From: Candidatus Woesearchaeota archaeon
GTDB taxonomy: Archaea; Nanoarchaeota; Nanoarchaeia; Woesearchaeales; CALCXY01
Direction: 5' to 3'
Assembly (NCBI GenBank): GCA_030751555.1
Contig: JASMFX010000088.1
Span: 1-20,472 of the forward strand
Length of the DNA stretch: 20,472 nt
A model generated the notes under the pieces. The model was not told the origin of the DNA, searched no databases, and saw only the letters and a list, made by a program, of their open reading frames with translations. The translations under genes and the position numbers were made by a program. Positions 6,667-15,600 of this stretch are shown here, one piece after another (position 1 is the first letter of the stretch; each line of letters opens with the position of its first letter).

Positions 6667-7806
6667 ATGAACCCTATACTAAAAAAATATCAAGGACAAA
6701 TTCCAATAAGCATCTTGGAAGAAACAAATGAAGCTCTTCCTAAAGGAATTTCAAGTGCAAAAATCACCAAGATAGCTGAAAAACTATTGGAAGAATATGA
6801 ATATGCAAAGGTTCATGCAGGAGAGTCTGTAGGAATTGTTAGTGCAGAATCAATTGGCGAACCAGGAACACAGATGACATTGAACACATTCCATTTTGCT
6901 GGTGTGGCTGAGATGAATGTTACTATGGGACTACCAAGAATCATTGAGATTTTAGACTGCAGAAAGAAAATTAAAACTCCAATGATGGAGATATTCCTAA
7001 AAAAGCCATACAACAAAGGAAAAGATATCCGAAAGCTTGCCCTCTCCATAAAGGAAACAGTATTTGATGAGATAGCAAAGGAATTTGTCATCAACATTGT
7101 AGATTCTAAAGTAGATGTAATCCTCAATAAGGAAAGAATGAAAGAGCTTTCTCTTACAACAAATACCCTACTTTCCCTAATTAAGAAAGGTGCGAAAGGA
7201 GGAATACAAAACATCAAAGGAGATAATGAGAAGATCACAATTAAGGTAAAGAGCAAAGATGAAAACCTGAATCAGGTCTATAAATTCAAAGAAAAAGTAA
7301 GAAAAGTGTTTATCAAAGGCATAAAAGGCATTAAACAGGTTCTTCCAGTCAAAAGAGGAGAGGAATTCATCATTATTACTGCTGGAAGCAATCTTAAGAA
7401 AATTCTAGAGCTTGACTGGGTTCAAAAAGAGACTACCACAACAAATGATGTGCTAGAGATTAACGCTTATTTTGGCATTGAAGCAGCAAGGCAAGCAACT
7501 ATTAACGAAGTGTATAAAGTTATTGAAGCTCAAGGCCTAAATGTTGACATAAGACATATAATGCTAACAGCTGACACAATGTGCGGCAGTGGAACACTTA
7601 AAGGAATAACGAGATATGGTGTTGTAAGTGAAAAATCTTCAGTCCTAGCTAGAGCATCCTTTGAAACACCTATCAAACACATTATCAACGCTTCACTTGT
7701 AGGAGAGATTGATGAACTTAACAGCGTGGTTGAGAATGTCATGCTTAATCAACCAGTCCCTGTAGGAACAGGACTTCCTGGATTGGTAACAAAAAAAGGT
7801 AAATAA
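6667..7806 (+). CDS. rpoA2: RNA polymerase subunit A''
   Basis: The C-terminal fragment of the largest RNAP subunit (379 residues from ATG 6667), which supplies the trigger loop and cleft/clamp parts. The diagnostic block [19 protein letters not shown] is at residues 64-82, followed by [14 protein letters not shown]. Near the end are [17 protein letters not shown] and a conserved block around residues 328-345 ([16 protein letters not shown]). An in-frame TTG at 6649 would overlap rpoA1, but the ATG, 4 nt after the rpoA1 stop, matches the family start better. The separate A'' gene is standard for most archaea. Confidence 0.96.
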   Translation: MNPILKKYQGQIPISILEETNEALPKGISSAKITKIAEKLLEEYEYAKVHAGESVGIVSAESIGEPGTQMTLNTFHFAGVAEMNVTMGLPRIIEILDCRKKIKTPMMEIFLKKPYNKGKDIRKLALSIKETVFDEIAKEFVINIVDSKVDVILNKERMKELSLTTNTLLSLIKKGAKGGIQNIKGDNEKITIKVKSKDENLNQVYKFKEKVRKVFIKGIKGIKQVLPVKRGEEFIIITAGSNLKKILELDWVQKETTTTNDVLEINAYFGIEAARQATINEVYKVIEAQGLNVDIRHIMLTADTMCGSGTLKGITRYGVVSEKSSVLARASFETPIKHIINASLVGEIDELNSVVENVMLNQPVPVGTGLPGLVTKKGK

Positions 7807-7808
7807 GA

Positions 7809-8075
7809 ATGACAGATGCTATAGTTGAAATTAGAAAGGATCTTGAAAAATCACAGTTACAAATAGGTGCTTCTGTTGCTTTAAAAAACCTAAGTAAAGG
7901 CAATGCAAAAAAAGTCTATGTTGCCTCAAACTGCCCTCCAAGAGTTCTTGCAGACATAAAACAGGCATGCAAACTCACAAAGGCAGAATTAATTAGCTTA
8001 AAGATTCCTAATGATGAGCTAGGAGCCATCTGTAAAAAAAGATTTTCTATTTCTGTTTTGAGCAAGAATGAATAA
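7809..8075 (+). CDS. rpl30e: Large ribosomal subunit protein eL30
   Basis: An 88-residue member of the L7Ae/L30e RNA-binding family. It has the VALKNLSKGNAKKVYVASNCP core, in which Asn/Lys residues contact a kink-turn RNA, and a short KIPNDELGAICKK segment. Its place between rpoA2 and nusA is the conserved archaeal position. It starts 2 nt after the rpoA2 stop and overlaps nusA by 8 nt, which suggests translational coupling. The length is slightly short compared with the ~100-residue family average, because the C-terminal tail is trimmed. Confidence 0.9.
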   Translation: MTDAIVEIRKDLEKSQLQIGASVALKNLSKGNAKKVYVASNCPPRVLADIKQACKLTKAELISLKIPNDELGAICKKRFSISVLSKNE

Positions 8076-8496
8076 AATAAAATTAAATACTGATGTTTTA
8101 AAGTTAATTGTTCTTTTTGAATCTTTAACACACTCAAAGGTAAAGGACTGTATTCCTGAAGAAAAATTAATCACTTATATTGTTGAAGAGAACGAAGCTG
8201 GAAAAGCTATTGGAAAGAATGGAATCAATGTAAAGAGATTAGGAAATATGGCTAAGAAAAATATCCGGATTATTGAATACTCATCAGATCTGAAGCAGTA
8301 TACTAAAAATGTTATCTACCCCCTCAAAGTCTCAGGTATTGAAGAAGAAGAGGTAGAAGGCAAAAAGATTGTAACCTTAACTCCGATCGACAGCAAAACA
8401 AGAGGCTATCTTATTGGCAGAGCAGCAGAGAATCTGAGAGGCTATGAAGCCTTAATAAAACGTTATTTTGAGATAGATGAGTTAAAGGTTGTTTAA
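8068..8496 (+). CDS. nusA: Archaeal NusA (two KH domains)
   Basis: A 142-residue archaeal NusA-like transcription elongation/termination factor. It consists only of two KH RNA-binding domains and lacks the bacterial N-terminal RNAP-binding and S1 domains, as usual in archaea. The KH signature loops are GKAIGKNG (residues 45-52) and GYLIGRAAENL (113-123). It overlaps the end of rpl30e by 8 nt and is the last gene of the polymerase operon here. In most archaea rpsL would follow directly, but two leftward genes intervene. Confidence 0.94.
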   Translation: MNKIKLNTDVLKLIVLFESLTHSKVKDCIPEEKLITYIVEENEAGKAIGKNGINVKRLGNMAKKNIRIIEYSSDLKQYTKNVIYPLKVSGIEEEEVEGKKIVTLTPIDSKTRGYLIGRAAENLRGYEALIKRYFEIDELKVV

Positions 8497-8527
8497 GAGA
8501 TGTGATAACTAAATCTAGTATTTTGGT

Positions 8528-9742
8528 TTAACCACTATATCCTTTCTGAAATTCCTCAATCAGTTGAGGGTTCTCCTTTTTCCAGGGTTTTGCAGGATGA
8601 GTAAAACCTTTTGGATCATTAAAAGCCCTGTAACTATCAATCCCATCGTCCAAACCAATCAATTCTCTTATCTCGCTCCTCCCTCTTGGCAGACCATGCA
8701 GGCCTTTTTGGATGTCTTCCCATTGTGGTTCCAAATCAGGATCAATCTCTCTCAATTGGATATCCTGGCACTGCTTTCCATACTCCCCATAACAACTAAC
8801 AGATGCATATTTAGCACCAGTAACATCACATACTACTCGAGAAAGCGAAAATGCATAGGGTAATAACGTGCTACTTGCCTTCCAAGTACATTTCCCCCAT
8901 ACCCTATCGGTCCCAATAGGATACAAACCTCCAGTAATAATAACATCATCCTTTGCCTTGCTCATCCCATAATCAGCCTGGAGAAAGTAGATATTAAAAT
9001 CTCCTCCCCCATTAATATCCACCTTACTCCTGTCTAGATGCCATCTCCCGTCTGCAAGTATATCAAAGATCTTATCTCTGAATCCACCCCCATCTTTTCC
9101 AATGTAACCTACAGACAGGTTCACCCTCGCCACAGATATTCCATTCTCATGATACTCAATCGTTACATGCACCTTTCCATCCGACATTAATCCATCAATC
9201 TCATCCCTATTTTGCATCAAGCGCCTCTCTAAATCCTGGGCAATAATCAAGGAGGGAAAAGTACCATAAAACCCCTCTCGTTCAGCAATATGATGGCCCA
9301 CACAAACAGCACTATCTGCAAATTTATCAGGGTCTTGAGTAGTTTCATTGAGATTGTCACTCTGAGGAATAATATCTGGTGTAAAAACCCTTAATTCATC
9401 CCGGGAAAAATGGCCATTCTCGAAATAACCAAGCTGGCCTAATCGCTCAGCTGCTACATCGTAAGCAATAGATTGGATATCTAATCCAGAAACAGCTACG
9501 ACTTGGCCCCCCACGTTAATATCAATAGGTGTTTTACCACATCTTTCCCTCCCACCAAGGCATTGCACCCCAATATCAAGCCTATGATGGGGCAATACAG
9601 GTTCAGGACTATCATACATGTGCAAGGTTTCAGCTATCTTTGTAGATATTCCTGCTGCTATAGTGCTTGAAATCACATCTGGGTGTCCTCTAAACTCTAC
9701 CTCAGCAGTTTCACGTTTTCCTGGTCTAAAGTTAAGCGTCAT
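8528..9742 (-). CDS. Divergent S-adenosylmethionine synthetase-like protein
   Basis: About 404 residues resembling MetK (methionine adenosyltransferase, ATP + Met to AdoMet). Recognisable parts are the N-terminal FRGHPDVISSTIAAG (compare EGHPDKICDQISDA), the middle DGKVHVTIEYHENG (compare DGKTQVTV), and a later segment with the layout of GDAGLTGRKIIVDTYGG. The hallmark HGGGAFSGKD loop, however, reads YPIGTDRVWGKCTWKAS, and the GRK basic pair is not kept, so substrate use could differ. The start is the ATG at 9742, because TTTATAAT lies about 26 nt upstream. A longer frame to 9775 would run through that box. The typical archaeal-type MAT looks quite different. AdoMet synthetase homology is likely, activity uncertain. 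Confidence 0.7.
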   Translation of the reverse strand: MTLNFRPGKRETAEVEFRGHPDVISSTIAAGISTKIAETLHMYDSPEPVLPHHRLDIGVQCLGGRERCGKTPIDINVGGQVVAVSGLDIQSIAYDVAAERLGQLGYFENGHFSRDELRVFTPDIIPQSDNLNETTQDPDKFADSAVCVGHHIAEREGFYGTFPSLIIAQDLERRLMQNRDEIDGLMSDGKVHVTIEYHENGISVARVNLSVGYIGKDGGGFRDKIFDILADGRWHLDRSKVDINGGGDFNIYFLQADYGMSKAKDDVIITGGLYPIGTDRVWGKCTWKASSTLLPYAFSLSRVVCDVTGAKYASVSCYGEYGKQCQDIQLREIDPDLEPQWEDIQKGLHGLPRGRSEIRELIGLDDGIDSYRAFNDPKGFTHPAKPWKKENPQLIEEFQKGYSG

Positions 9743-9764
9743 AAGTAATAATGCAAACCACCGC

Positions 9765-9773
9765 ATTATAAAC
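9765..9773 (-). promoter_or_regulatory. TATA box of the MetK-like gene
   Basis: On the minus strand GTTTATAAT is centred near 9769, 26-27 nt before the ATG at 9742. This predicts a leaderless mRNA and decides the start codon. A further TTATAATA near 9819-9826 could give a second, longer transcript. Confidence 0.55.
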
Positions 9774-9854
9774 ACTCTTGAGATATTTATTAGAATAAGA
9801 ATAATACCCAGAAAAAAGTATTATAAGAATATTTTTGTCATCCGCATTGCATCT

Positions 9855-10454
9855 CTAATCATCCTGAGATTTAATACCAAGATATTGTCTTGCCGCAATC
9901 ATCATGTCAACGAGAAGCTCAATTTTGTCTGTACCATCAAATACAAAAGTATTCCTCTCAAAAAATATCTGCCTTTGAAGCAATCCATCCAACACATTAT
10001 CAAGATCATCTTCTTTAATGCGCCCTTTTATGATAATTGCATCCTCATCATCATGAGCATAGCTATATTTGAAAGGTGAGAGAGTATCATCAGGAAGAGT
10101 ATTATCACCAGGAACAAAACTAAAACCTTTCCGAGCACCATATCGCTCTTGATCAAGAAAATACAGAGTTGATTTTGGAAGATGAGGAAATCCTTCAATC
10201 TTGCCAGGAACAAAACTAAGAGCAAGATAGGTTCCATCATAGGAAAAATCTACCTCTAGATTTTTTCGAGTATCAACATAAGAAGTTGTAAAAGGCGCAC
10301 TCTTGCTAGGTTTAAAGAGATAAAATGTTGGACAATCATAGCCATCAGGAATCCTTGCAAGCATAGGAACAATAATAACACCAGATCTATATGCCCTTTT
10401 TCTTTTGGTTTCACTCACGTTTCCTGTTAGTGCTTCAATGGAAATCCCTGCCAT
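9855..10454 (-). CDS. Uncharacterised 199-residue protein
   Basis: I do not recognise a family. The protein is soluble-looking: no signal peptide or membrane segment, with a mixed alpha/beta composition. Visible features are a basic KRKRAYRSG patch at residues 17-25, several aromatic-rich beta-like stretches (FYLFKP, YLALSFVPG, TLYFLDQERYG), an acidic HDDEDA stretch near residue 134, and a likely C-terminal helix ELLVDMMIAARQYLG. The phrase SFVPG occurs twice (about residues 80-84 and 111-115), hinting at an internal duplication. It reads leftward, upstream of the MetK-like gene but 112 nt from it and with its own promoter. A TATA box 26 nt before the ATG supports the start. Confidence 0.75.
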   Translation of the reverse strand: MAGISIEALTGNVSETKRKRAYRSGVIIVPMLARIPDGYDCPTFYLFKPSKSAPFTTSYVDTRKNLEVDFSYDGTYLALSFVPGKIEGFPHLPKSTLYFLDQERYGARKGFSFVPGDNTLPDDTLSPFKYSYAHDDEDAIIIKGRIKEDDLDNVLDGLLQRQIFFERNTFVFDGTDKIELLVDMMIAARQYLGIKSQDD

Positions 10455-10474
10455 AAGTTAACAGGTTGAAACGC

Positions 10475-10484
10475 AATTTATAAG
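10475..10484 (-). promoter_or_regulatory. TATA box of the 199-residue orphan gene
   Basis: On the minus strand CTTATAAATT is centred near 10480, 26 nt upstream of the ATG at 10454, so the mRNA is probably leaderless. The 118-bp interval also contains the divergent rps12 promoter. Confidence 0.55.
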
Positions 10485-10527
10485 ATTTTATATGATAAAT
10501 ATGTAGTGTTGATTCCAACTAAATCTT

Positions 10528-10550
10528 AACCAAAAGCTTTAAAAACCCCC
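10528..10550 (+). promoter_or_regulatory. BRE/TATA promoter of rps12-rps7
   Basis: AACCAAAAG followed by CTTTAAAAA is centred near 10541. This predicts a start near 10567, leaving only about 6 nt before the rps12 ATG. The AACCAAAAG block is identical to that in front of tRNA-Asp (73-81), suggesting a shared strong promoter design for translation genes. Confidence 0.6.
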
Positions 10551-10572
10551 TACCTTTCCTAAACATTATATA

Positions 10573-11010
10573 ATGGCAAAGAAATCAAAAGGTCTTAATG
10601 CAGCAAAAAAGCTGAAGAGAAGGCGAAGAGATAGTAGATGGAAACAGGCTAGTTATAAGAATAAGATTCTTAATCTCAAAGTAAAGTCAGATCCATTAGA
10701 GGGGGCTTCCCAGGCTAAAGGAATTGTGCTTGAAAAGATCCAATTAGAAGCTAAACAGCCAAACTCAGCAATGAGAAAATGCGTCAGAGTCCAATTAATC
10801 AAGAATAGTAAACAGGTAGCTGCCTTTGTCCCTGGAAATGAAGCTATCAAGCTTGTAGATGAGCATGATGAGATTATAATTGAATGTATTGGCGGTAAAA
10901 AAGGAAGATCTAAAGGAGACATTCCAGGAGTGAGATTTCAAGTTATAAAAGTAAATGATCAGTCACTCAACGCATTACTCAAGGGAAAAATTGAGAAAGC
11001 TAGAAAGTAG
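10573..11010 (+). CDS. rps12: Small ribosomal subunit protein uS12
   Basis: A 145-residue archaeal-type S12 (the S23e-like form). It is a decoding-centre protein of the small subunit. The diagnostic [15 protein letters not shown] motif begins at residue 61, followed by [16 protein letters not shown] and [16 protein letters not shown]. The N-terminus is strongly basic ([14 protein letters not shown]). It has its own near-leaderless promoter rather than relying on the nusA operon, and is followed by rps7 after 13 nt. Length and start are normal for the family. Confidence 0.97.
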   Translation: MAKKSKGLNAAKKLKRRRRDSRWKQASYKNKILNLKVKSDPLEGASQAKGIVLEKIQLEAKQPNSAMRKCVRVQLIKNSKQVAAFVPGNEAIKLVDEHDEIIIECIGGKKGRSKGDIPGVRFQVIKVNDQSLNALLKGKIEKARK

Positions 11011-11023
11011 AGAGATAATCAAA

Positions 11024-11620
11024 ATGGAAATATTAGCATTTAACCGATGGAACACCGACAGCATCAAGATAGAAGATCCTGGATTGATAAATTATGTTCA
11101 GTTGCAGCCAAGAATTGTCCCAAAAACAGGAGCTAGATATGCTGGTAATAGATTCCATAAATCCAAAGTATTTATTGTTGAGAGATTCATGAATAAAGTA
11201 ATGATCCCAGGCCATAAAGGTAAAAAGCATTTCAAAAGTTCTGGCCATATAACAGGTAAGAGTCAAAAAGCATATGATATTATGGAAAAGGTTCTAAAGC
11301 TGATTGAACAAAAAACAAAGGAGAACCCTATCAAAGTTTTGGTAAAGGCAATTGAAAATGCTGCTCCAAGAGAAGAGATTATCTCAATCGAATATGGAGG
11401 AGCAAGATATCCAAAAGCTGTTGAATGCGCCCCCCAGAGGAGAATTGACATTGCAATGAGATACATGACTCAAGGAGCTTACCAAAAATCATTTAATAAA
11501 AAAGTATCAATCGAACAGTGCCTGGTTAATGAGATTCTAGGAGCTTATCAAATTACACAGGATTCCAATGCTATCTCCAAAAAGCTTGAAGTTGAAAGAC
11601 AAGCTGATGCTTCTAGATAG
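11024..11620 (+). CDS. rps7: Small ribosomal subunit protein uS7
   Basis: 199 residues of archaeal S7, the protein that nucleates assembly of the small-subunit head. Motifs include MNKVMIPGHKGKKH, the central ENAAPREEIISIEYGGARYP, and APQRRIDIAMRYMTQGAY. The C-terminal KKLEVERQADASR tail is typical. The ATG at 11024 gives the family N-terminus (MEILAFNRW). A longer frame to 10955 lies inside rps12 and is not used. It is co-transcribed with rps12. The elongation-factor gene that often follows in archaea is absent and replaced by a TPR gene. Confidence 0.96.
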   Translation: MEILAFNRWNTDSIKIEDPGLINYVQLQPRIVPKTGARYAGNRFHKSKVFIVERFMNKVMIPGHKGKKHFKSSGHITGKSQKAYDIMEKVLKLIEQKTKENPIKVLVKAIENAAPREEIISIEYGGARYPKAVECAPQRRIDIAMRYMTQGAYQKSFNKKVSIEQCLVNEILGAYQITQDSNAISKKLEVERQADASR

Positions 11621-11647
11621 GGATTCTAAAATTAAAGTCAATTTAAA

Positions 11648-11818
11648 ATGATACCTAGAAAAAGAAAACTCATACTCCCTGGAATTTTAGCAGCTGTAAT
11701 TGCAGGCGCATTTTTGACAACGTATCTCAAAGAGAGTAAAAGAGATAGAGCAAACAGATCCTTTGTCGAAGCTAACCAAATAATCGTGAACAAGTTAATA
11801 GAGCAATTGATAAACTAA
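11648..11818 (+). CDS. N-terminal fragment of the TPR gene (membrane anchor)
   Basis: A 56-codon ORF that starts 27 nt after rps7. It begins MIPRKRKL followed by one hydrophobic segment of about 20 residues, a signal-anchor with positive-inside charge, then a charged KESKRDRANR stretch. Up to about codon 44 (VEANQ) it reads like the start of the downstream TPR protein. After that point the other frame (NREQVNRAIDKLKEAK) carries the plausible continuation. It is therefore best seen as the 5' part of one gene cut by a one-base shift near 11776-11787. Confidence 0.6.
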   Translation: MIPRKRKLILPGILAAVIAGAFLTTYLKESKRDRANRSFVEANQIIVNKLIEQLIN

Positions 11819-12624
11819 AAGAAGCTAAGAATTTAGGATTTGAATCTGCTGCTTTGTATAACAGTCTTGCAGTAGCTCACTACAGGACAGGTAATGAAGA
11901 ACAATCAATTTCTTGCTTTAAAAAAGCTATGGAGATGGATCCCGATAGCATCTATATAAAAGAAAATTATATTAATTTTCTAAGCAGATTGCACAGACAT
12001 CAAGAAAGTTTAGATGTTTGGATGTCTATGAGGGGAAATAGCAATGCACCTGAGGATCTAGAGTTCAAGATAGGCAACTTTTGCCAAAGAATGGGAGATC
12101 CTGATTCTGCAATAGAGGCATATACTAACCAGTTAGAGAAAACTCCAGATGATGTTAAGCTCCACAATCAGATTGGAGATTTATATAAGAAGCAAGGAAA
12201 TCCTGAAGAAGCCATAAAACAATATAATCAGATACCTGAAGATAATGAGGAAGAGTATTGCAGATCACGAATCTCTCTAGCTGAAATTTATAGAAAACAA
12301 GAGAATTTTGATGAAGCAATAAAAGCCTATGAATCTGTACCTGATTGCGATGTCAGGTTATTGATGAGAGATTCAAAAAGTCAAGGAATCGAAGTTGATG
12401 AAGAGAATGGTGAAATAATAATAGATCTTTTGCAATTAATTACACAAAGTGTAACAAAGCATCGTGCATGGAGCATAGCCCAAGTAGGATTAGGAGATCT
12501 GTATAGGACAAAGAAGAATGATCCCACGAAAGCCCTACACCATTTTAGACAGGTTCCTGAAGGAGATTCTCTCTATGGGAAAGCCCAAGAATTCATTGAG
12601 GAGATAAAGACCAACACTCTTTGA
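11776..12624 (+). CDS. TPR-repeat protein, 5' end frameshifted
   Basis: The body of a tetratricopeptide-repeat protein; such repeats mediate protein-protein contacts. Repeats are visible around AALYNSLAVAHYRTGN, EFKIGNFCQRMGDPDSAIEAY, KLHNQIGDLYKKQGNPEEAI, SLAEIYRKQENFDEAIKAYE and VGLGDLYRTKKNDPTKAL. In this frame the sequence is TPR-like from 11776 onward, just after a TAA at 11773, but the only start codon is TTG at 11854, with no convincing SD. One extra A in the run CCAAATAATCG would join it to the membrane-anchored ORF at 11648 and give a protein of about 325 residues exposed on the outer face of the membrane. Partners are unknown. Confidence 0.8.
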   Translation, partial: PNNREQVNRAIDKLKEAKNLGFESAALYNSLAVAHYRTGNEEQSISCFKKAMEMDPDSIYIKENYINFLSRLHRHQESLDVWMSMRGNSNAPEDLEFKIGNFCQRMGDPDSAIEAYTNQLEKTPDDVKLHNQIGDLYKKQGNPEEAIKQYNQIPEDNEEEYCRSRISLAEIYRKQENFDEAIKAYESVPDCDVRLLMRDSKSQGIEVDEENGEIIIDLLQLITQSVTKHRAWSIAQVGLGDLYRTKKNDPTKALHHFRQVPEGDSLYGKAQEFIEEIKTNTL

Positions 12625-12672
12625 TTTGGAAAAGAGTTTAATCTGTATAATAGTTCTAAGAAACTAAATCTC

Positions 12673-15600
12673 TCACTTCTTCTTCACAATTCCTTTCTCA
12701 ATATCAGCAAGCTCATCATCACTGTGAAACGAGTGCTCTCTCTTTGATTTTCGTCTAAATTTGTTTTTCAGCCTAGAAGGAAACTTCTTAACCAAAATAA
12801 TAACAACAATTGCTCCAAGCAATACAGTAAGAAGATGGACTAATTTAAACTGATTGCTAGCAACCTTATCCTGCGCAACTATCTCTGGATCCTGAGCAAT
12901 GTCTTCAATAAATTGCTCTTCCAAACCACCTTGCTCCCCTTTGATTTCCTCCTGAGTTTTCGCACTACTCCCTTTTCCACCAGTGATCGCAAAATAAGAA
13001 AAACCAGGGCTTTCTGAGCGATAATAAACCTCATCTCCTTGCCTGCGCAGATACTCTGTGTCAAGATCATTCCATACAGATTCTACATACCTCTGCAATA
13101 ACACATCATCAGTCGCAAAGCTATTCTGCTCTAGCCAGTCAAAATCAACCTCAAAGAGAATCTCGGCATTAACAATATCAGAATCTTTAATCTTTACAAG
13201 ATCCACCTCAAAATACTCATATACCTCACTCTCAGGCTTTGTCAAGGTATTAGGTTCAGATGTAAGCTCAAAAACCTTAAGCTGTGGCTTAATTAGTAAA
13301 TTCTTTGTCTCAAAACTAATGCTATTAACTGGGATCTCCTTAGCAGTGACTTCTACAGAGAGTGTCTCCCCTACACTAACCCTTCCATAGGACTTTATTG
13401 CGCTTGCACCTCTGTTAGAGCCTCCAGATCCACCAGAGCCACCTCCACCACCTCCCCCTCCGCTACTAGCAGATGGAGAGCTGCTGCAACCCTCATCAAT
13501 GCTACCATCACAATCATTATCAGTAGAATCGTCACAAACCTCTGATTTACCAGTATTAATATTTGCATTGTTGTCATTGCAATCTGTTCCATTAAATGCT
13601 GAAGAGTTAAAACCATCCAAATCACGATCATAACCAACAAAAAGAGTAACTTGATTGCTTTCCACATTGCTGTCATTCGAAGAGGTAAAAGTAACGGTTT
13701 CATTCCCTCCAAAACCTAGATCAGGAATAAAAGTCACGTTATCTGAAACAATGCTTACAGTAATGCTACTAGTTGATGAGGCAGTGTAGGAAAGTATATC
13801 CCCATCATTATCAGAGAAAAAGTCACTAATATTTATCGATATGTTAGTATCAATATACCATGATTGGTTTGCTATCTGTGAAGTGCTTTGAGGGGTATCG
13901 TTTATGAGCAAGGAATAATTCTCAGGAGTAGTATTCAAACCTCCATCACCCACAATAACCATCGCTGTCCAGTTCTGAGATTTTGTTGTATTTCCACTGA
14001 GAACAGTAGCTACTAAATCCAAGCCATTGTCTACAAGAGTAATAGTGTCAGCCAACCCTCCAAGTTCATTAGAATCATTAAACCACCTAACATAAGCATA
14101 GATTGTCTCCCCATCAACATCAGTTGCATTAACCCATAAAGTAATGTCCTCTGTGGTATAATTAGACTGATTGATATTTGTAGTATTAATAACTACTTCC
14201 TGAATTACTGGACGAGTATTATTAATTGTGAAATTAAACAACAAAGTAGAAGCACTATTATTAAAAGTATCATTTCCAAAAACCCTGATACTATGCTGTC
14301 CATTAGCTGAAAAGGTTTTATTAACAGAGAAAATATTGCTCCCTGAGACAAGGGATTCATTTACCCCATCAAATTGAAGAACAGCACTCGATATTGTCTC
14401 ATTTGCACTAATATTAATGAAAAAATGATAATTGGTGGTTGTGGTATCATTTACTGTAGGAGAGACAAAGCTAATCTTAGGAGACTCATTGTCCATGGAA
14501 TCAAAAAGATTCTCCAAATTGATTGTTTTGAATTCAAATCCAGATCCAGAGCTGTCATCAATAACATCTCCAGTGCGATTAAGACTAGTTGCTATGGACT
14601 GAGGAGTTTGATTAGTATTATTCAACAATCTCAAAAATTGCCTCACCAATGCAAAAGCTCCTGATACATGAGGGGCTGCTTGTGAAGTCCCACTCTGAGT
14701 CTCAAAATCACCATCATTAGATGTTGATTTAATACTGCTTCCTGGAGCAAAAAGATCTGTTACATTATTCCTATTGGAAAAAGAACTAATTGAATTGGTA
14801 GAAGTTACAGAGCTCACAGATGTTGCATTGCTTATACAGGCTGGCCTGCCAATTCCAGTAGTGCTGCCAGCATTTCCTGTAGATGCGATAACAGAGATAT
14901 TGAGACGAGAGGCATTTGCAATAGCCTGAGTCATCTGGCTGTCTGAATTGTCACAGATTCCTGAAAAAGTAGATAAAGTACCAAGGCTCATGCTAATAAC
15001 AGTTATATTATAGAGCGAACTATTATCAACACACCAATTTATACCTGCAATAACATCTGAGGAGCTTCCTAACCCACTTGCAGCCAACACCTTAATCCCA
15101 ATAAGATTCACATCTGGAGCAACACCCCTATAAGTAGAATCACTGCTCGCTATGATACCAGAAACATGCGTTCCATGCCCATTGTCATCTGTAGGATCAT
15201 CATCGTCATTAACAAAGTCATATCCATCAATAACCTTACAACCTTGACCAATGCAGCCGCCTAGTGCAGTATGGGTATAAAGGATCCCAGTATCGATCAC
15301 ACAGACAGTCTCTCCTGAACCAGTAACATTTGTCCCATTATGGATAAGGGATTGGATAATATCTGCCTTAATCTGACTCCTGCTATCATCAAGAAAAGCC
15401 TTTACTGGCTCATTGATATAGATCTCCTCAATATTAGGATCATCCTCAAGAATCTCTAATTGATCCTCAGTTATAGTTCCTGCGATTGCCATATCTAAAT
15501 CAGTCTCTACCTCAAAATCATCCTCTTCTTCAAGTTTTTCAACAACAAGTTCCTTCCTCTCCTCTGTGTCCTCCCCTTGCTCTTCCAGTATACCCAGAGC

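Noticed and set aside
6813..7256. 147-codon minus-strand ORF
   Set aside because: It lies wholly antisense to conserved rpoA2 sequence, with no promoter or recognisable protein features.
9743..9775. N-terminal hydrophobic extension of the MetK-like protein as a signal peptide
   Set aside because: The extra codons overlap the TATA box positioned 26 nt before ATG 9742, and MetK homology begins only after that ATG.
13430..13480. Short tandem repeat
   Set aside because: The repeat-like triplets simply encode the Gly/Ser linker of the protease.
13395..13712. Minus-strand 105-codon ORF in another frame of the protease gene
   Set aside because: It is a frame shadow created by the glycine-rich linker and metal-motif coding sequence.
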